NCBI GenBank assembly: GCA_945947715.1
Contig: CAMEYZ010000070.1
Span: forward strand, 1 to 9,329
DNA: 9,329 bases
DNA from: an uncultured Clostridia bacterium
GTDB taxonomy: Bacteria > Bacillota > Clostridia > Oscillospirales > Ruminococcaceae
Direction of reading: 5' to 3'
Below the pieces are notes generated by a model. It did not search any database. It saw only the letters and a program-made list of their open reading frames with translations, and was not told where the DNA came from. A program made the position numbers and the translations under genes. How positions within the stretch are numbered: position 1 is the stretch's first letter; every line of letters starts with the position of its first letter. This document shows, in pieces, positions 6,496 to 9,329 of the stretch.

Positions 6496-7122
6496 TCAGA
6501 CCGTGCTGTTGCCTTTATCGAAAAGAAAATCAAAGCTGCCCTTTTCGGTCTTAAGACAGGTCTCCAGAACGGTTGAGAGAATGACGAGCTTATTCTTGAC
6601 ATTTTCCGCATTGTCCGTGAAAACCGTATCGTCCAGAAAAAGCATTATCACTGCCACGATTATCTCCGCGCTTTCCTTGGGCGTGTCGGTCTTTACCGAG
6701 CCCTCGGCGTTGCCCTCCCGCAGAAGCTCCGTCAGCACAGGGGATATCTCCTGAATGGCGGCGGTGGTCATTTTATTGTGAAGATTGATATCGTTCATTG
6801 TATGGAGCGGGATAAGCATATTTTTTTCGCTCTCGTTGAATTCCTTTTTGATGATGCTGAAAAAAAGCCGCTTTATCTTTCCGATAGCCGAGGTCTCCTT
6901 AAGATTCTGTATGCTTTCAAAATAATCCCTCAGAGCGCGGCGGTAGCTGTTTTCCAGAACAGCGTACAGTATTTCGTCCTTGCTTTTGTAGTAGTAATAA
7001 ATGCTGCCCTTTCCGATGCCTGCTTTTTTGGCAATTGATTCCACAGAAATTGTGCTATAAGGAACAGTTGTGAGAAGCTCTTCCATTGCGTCGAATATCA
7101 GCTGCCGTTTATCCGTTTTCAT
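6496..7122 (-). CDS. TetR/AcrR-family transcriptional regulator
   Basis: A 208-residue one-component regulator of typical family length. The N-terminal helix-turn-helix is at about residues 23-46, with STISVESIAKKAGIGKGSIYYYYKSKDE matching the TetR_N pattern (recognition helix GKGSIYYYY). The rest (about 60-208) is a helical, variable ligand and dimer domain with no diagnostic motif, so ligand and target genes are unknown. The ATG at 7122 is preceded on the minus strand by AAAGGAA, 11 bases upstream. The gene is convergent with the GH130 gene and lies downstream of the Clp ATPase, but has its own promoter. No transporter or other usual partner lies next to it, so it may control itself or a distant locus. 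Confidence 0.92.
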   Translation of the reverse strand: MKTDKRQLIFDAMEELLTTVPYSTISVESIAKKAGIGKGSIYYYYKSKDEILYAVLENSYRRALRDYFESIQNLKETSAIGKIKRLFFSIIKKEFNESEKNMLIPLHTMNDINLHNKMTTAAIQEISPVLTELLREGNAEGSVKTDTPKESAEIIVAVIMLFLDDTVFTDNAENVKNKLVILSTVLETCLKTEKGSFDFLFDKGNSTV

Positions 7123-7163
7123 AGATTTACCATTCCTTTACCTTTAACGAAATATTTACGTAT

Positions 7164-7192
7164 ATTATATCACAACGGTTCGGGAATTTCAA
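7164..7192 (-). promoter_or_regulatory. Promoter of the tetR-family gene
   Basis: On the minus strand, TTGAAA (7187-7192), a 17-base spacer and a perfect TATAAT (7164-7169). Transcription would start near 7157, giving a leader of about 35 bases. The imperfect dyad ATTTACGTATAT (7154-7165) overlaps the edge of the -10 box and the start site and is a candidate self-repression operator, but it is weak. Confidence 0.8.
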
Positions 7193-7216
7193 GTGATTTT
7201 ATTAAAAAGCAGCATG

Positions 7217-7247
7217 AAAAGCGGCGGCACACACAGGTACCGCCGCT
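7217..7247 (-). terminator. Putative terminator after the Clp ATPase gene
   Basis: On the minus strand an 8-bp GC-rich stem (AGCGGCGG/CCGCCGCT, 7240-7247 and 7220-7227) with a 12-base loop is followed by a short T-run (TTTT, then C) and a further T-run about 10 bases on. It lies 10 bases after the Clp stop codon. The T-tract is short, so it may leak. Confidence 0.6.
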
Positions 7248-7256
7248 GTTATTCTG

Positions 7257-9329
7257 CTATGAATTGCGCACAGCCTCGCTCTTAAAGGAAAATTCTCCGT
7301 TGTCAAAGGTCAGGACTGCCTTTTCGCCCTTGCGAATTTCTCCAGACAGTATCTTCATGGACAGCAGATTTTCCACATTTGTGGTAATTACGTGCCTCAG
7401 CTTTCTTGCTCCGTATCTGTCGAAGCCCTCCTTTGTTATCTCATTTACTGCAGAATCGCTGAACTCAACGGATATCTCCAGCGCCTTTGCCCGCTCTGAC
7501 AGGGAGGATAACATTCTTTCAGTGAGCTTTGGCATATCCTCGCCGCTTAGCTTTCCGAACACGATGATGTCCTCGATGCGGTTTAAAAGCTCTGGACGGA
7601 AATGGTCCTTAAGCTCCTTAAGGACGTTTTTCTTGATATCGCCATCGTTTTCCGAGGACGTAAAGCCGATAGTTTTCTCGTCCGAGATATATTTTGCGCC
7701 CAGATTTGACGTGAGAATGATTATGGTATTGCGGAAGTTGATGCGGCGCCCCTTGCTGTCAGTGAGTATTCCGTCCTCCAGTATCTGTAGCAGCAGATTG
7801 GTAACATCGGGGTGAGCCTTTTCTATTTCGTCCATGAGAATGACCGAGTAAGGCTTTTTCCGCACTGCTTCGGTCAGTTGACCACCGTCCTCGAAGCCCA
7901 CATATCCCGGAGGAGAGCCTATCATTCGCGAAACGCTGTGCTTTTCCATATATTCGCTCATGTCAAGGCGTATCAGCGAGGCTTCATCGCCGAAAAGACA
8001 CTCTGCCAGTGCCTTTGCAAGCTCTGTCTTTCCCACGCCAGAGGGTCCGCAGAAAATAAAGGAACCGATAGGCCGCTTGGGGTCCTTAAGTCCCGACCGT
8101 CCACGGCGTACAGCGTCCGAAACAGCCTTCACAGCTTCGTCCTGGCCGATGATGCGCTTGTGGAGCTCCTCCTCCAGAGTGAGTAGCCGCTGGCTTTCTG
8201 TGAAGCTTATGCGGGATATGGGTATCCCCGTGGAGGCGGACAGCACCGAAGCTATATCGTCTGCGGTGACGTAAACAGGCGTCGCAGAGCTTTCCCGCCT
8301 GCGCTTGGGAGACGTATTATCCGACTTGTCAAGCATGCGGTTGAGATTCTCCGCCAGCTCATTCAGATTTTTCGGCTCGCCGAAGCCACGTATCTTCGCA
8401 CGGGAAGCCGCCTCGTCGATGAGGTCTATCGCCTTATCAGGCAGACAGCGGTCGTTTATATACCTCACCGACAGCGAAATAGCTGCATCTATAGCCTCAT
8501 CTGTGATGATGACCTTGTGGAAGCTCTCATAGCAGCCAGCAAGGCCTTTTAGTATCTGTTTGCAGTCGTCCTCGGAGGGCTCGTTAATTATCACCTGCTG
8601 GAAGCGGCGGTCCAGAGCGTTGTCCTTGCCGATAAAGCGGCGATACTCGTCGAAGGTGGTGGCGCCGATTATCCGAATATCCCCACGGGCAAGCTGTGGC
8701 TTGAGGATATTCGCCGCGTCGATAGCTCCCTCTGCAGCGCCTGCGCCCACTATGGTATGAAGCTCGTCGATGAAGAGGATGATGTTTTTGTTGTCGGCCA
8801 CCTCGTCAAGGCACTGCTTGATGCGTTCCTCGAAATCGCCGCGATATTTTGCTCCTGCGATCATGGAGGTGAGATTCAGGGAGAATATCCGCTTATCGGC
8901 CAGAAATTCGGGAGCCTTTCCGCTTGCGATAAGACTTGCCACGCCCTCCACCACGGCAGTCTTTCCCACGCCCGCTTCGCCCACCAGACAGGGATTGTTT
9001 TTCGTTCTGCGGGAAAGTATCTGGATGACCCGTTCTATCTCCTTGGTGCGGCAGAGGACGGGGTCGCATTTATTTTCAGCAGCAAGAGTTGTGAGGTCCC
9101 TGCCGTATTTCAGTAGAGTGGGCGCCTTTATCGCTGCGCTTCGTGCACTGGGTGCAGATGTAGGCACAGAGCAGGCAGCGGACATTCTTGCAACATTTCC
9201 TCCCTGACTTACTATAATGGAATATGCAGTAGAGTTTTCCTCGTCAAGAATGGCAGAGAGCAGATGCTCGGTGCCTGCGGGCTGGGAGCGGGAAGCATTT
9301 GCCTTTTCGCAGGCAGATGTGATTATGCG
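7257..9329 (-). CDS. clpC: ClpC-type AAA+ unfoldase subunit of Clp protease (N-terminal end outside window)
   Basis: Cytoplasmic hexameric ATPase that unfolds proteins and feeds them to ClpP. The frame is open to the right edge, so the ATG at 9185 is internal. Numbering from the edge, residues 1-48 form a Clp_N repeat (with GTEHLLSAIL at 19-28), probably the second of two. D1 has Walker A GEAGVGKT (117-124), pore loop KYRG (161-164), Walker B FIDE (186-189) and arginine finger DRRF. D2 has Walker A GPSGVGKT (428-435), pore loop GYVG (475-478), Walker B LMDE (498-501), and sensor 2 GAR (640-642). IGF at 554-556 is the ClpP-docking tripeptide. The D1-D2 linker is about 25 residues shorter than in B. 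subtilis ClpC, lacks the UVR-like QxFExAAxLRD part and carries a KRRR cluster. The usual DPVIGR reads DPVLCR. ClpB is excluded by the short linker and the IGF loop. Confidence 0.92.
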   Translation of the reverse strand, partial: RIITSACEKANASRSQPAGTEHLLSAILDEENSTAYSIIVSQGGNVARMSAACSVPTSAPSARSAAIKAPTLLKYGRDLTTLAAENKCDPVLCRTKEIERVIQILSRRTKNNPCLVGEAGVGKTAVVEGVASLIASGKAPEFLADKRIFSLNLTSMIAGAKYRGDFEERIKQCLDEVADNKNIILFIDELHTIVGAGAAEGAIDAANILKPQLARGDIRIIGATTFDEYRRFIGKDNALDRRFQQVIINEPSEDDCKQILKGLAGCYESFHKVIITDEAIDAAISLSVRYINDRCLPDKAIDLIDEAASRAKIRGFGEPKNLNELAENLNRMLDKSDNTSPKRRRESSATPVYVTADDIASVLSASTGIPISRISFTESQRLLTLEEELHKRIIGQDEAVKAVSDAVRRGRSGLKDPKRPIGSFIFCGPSGVGKTELAKALAECLFGDEASLIRLDMSEYMEKHSVSRMIGSPPGYVGFEDGGQLTEAVRKKPYSVILMDEIEKAHPDVTNLLLQILEDGILTDSKGRRINFRNTIIILTSNLGAKYISDEKTIGFTSSENDGDIKKNVLKELKDHFRPELLNRIEDIIVFGKLSGEDMPKLTERMLSSLSERAKALEISVEFSDSAVNEITKEGFDRYGARKLRHVITTNVENLLSMKILSGEIRKGEKAVLTFDNGEFSFKSEAVRNS

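Noticed and set aside
8770..9207. 145-codon plus-strand frame at the right end
   Set aside because: It is antisense to the conserved D1 module of the Clp ATPase and its translation resembles no family.
1..9329. CRISPR array, tRNA or rRNA
   Set aside because: No regularly spaced direct repeats, cloverleaf-like sequence or conserved rRNA blocks were noticed on either strand.

Overview
The window looks like chromosomal DNA of a gut or rumen Firmicute, most likely a Ruminococcus-like member of the Oscillospiraceae/Ruminococcaceae. The reasons are Gram-positive style ribosome binding sites and TTGACA/TATAAT promoters, a GH130 mannoside phosphorylase close to those known from Ruminococcus albus, a ClpC-type ATPase, and moderate base composition with frequent AGA/AGG arginine codons. 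This is inferred from protein character, not from a database match. No tRNA, rRNA, CRISPR array, insertion sequence or phage gene was seen.

Left part (1-4958, + strand): the 3' end of argD (acetylornithine aminotransferase) is followed by a promoter, an unreported-looking 32-codon small ORF with a good ribosome binding site, and argF (ornithine carbamoyltransferase). The argF stop overlaps the start of an HSL-type alpha/beta hydrolase. That gene overlaps by one base an alcohol-acetyltransferase-like gene carrying an HxxxDG motif. Thirty bases later comes an RlaP-type nucleotidyltransferase, and then a clear intrinsic terminator. The small ORF through the nucleotidyltransferase therefore looks like one transcription unit. 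It ties an arginine biosynthesis gene to an acyl-transfer/ester-hydrolysis pair and a nucleotidyltransferase of unknown substrate.

Middle (4959-6485): a 330-base stretch without a convincing gene contains an AT-rich dyad and a perfect 7+7 inverted repeat. The dyads lie upstream of a near-consensus extended -10 promoter that drives a single, strongly codon-biased GH130 gene, probably a beta-1,4-mannooligosaccharide phosphorylase. A long hairpin with T-runs on both sides ends this gene and the convergent tetR-family gene.

Right part (6496-9329, - strand): a TetR-family regulator with its own TTGAAA-17-TATAAT promoter, a hairpin, and a large Clp ATPase that runs off the right edge. The Clp protein is open to the window boundary. 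The last 48 codons before its first visible ATG encode a Clp_N repeat, so its real start lies outside. It has two AAA+ modules and an IGF tripeptide for ClpP docking, but a shortened middle domain compared with standard ClpC.

The most interesting points are the 32-aa acidic amphipathic peptide ahead of argF, the argF-hydrolase-acyltransferase-RlaP operon, the shortened ClpC middle domain, and the operator-like dyad in front of the GH130 gene. I do not see a complete, clearly new multi-gene system.
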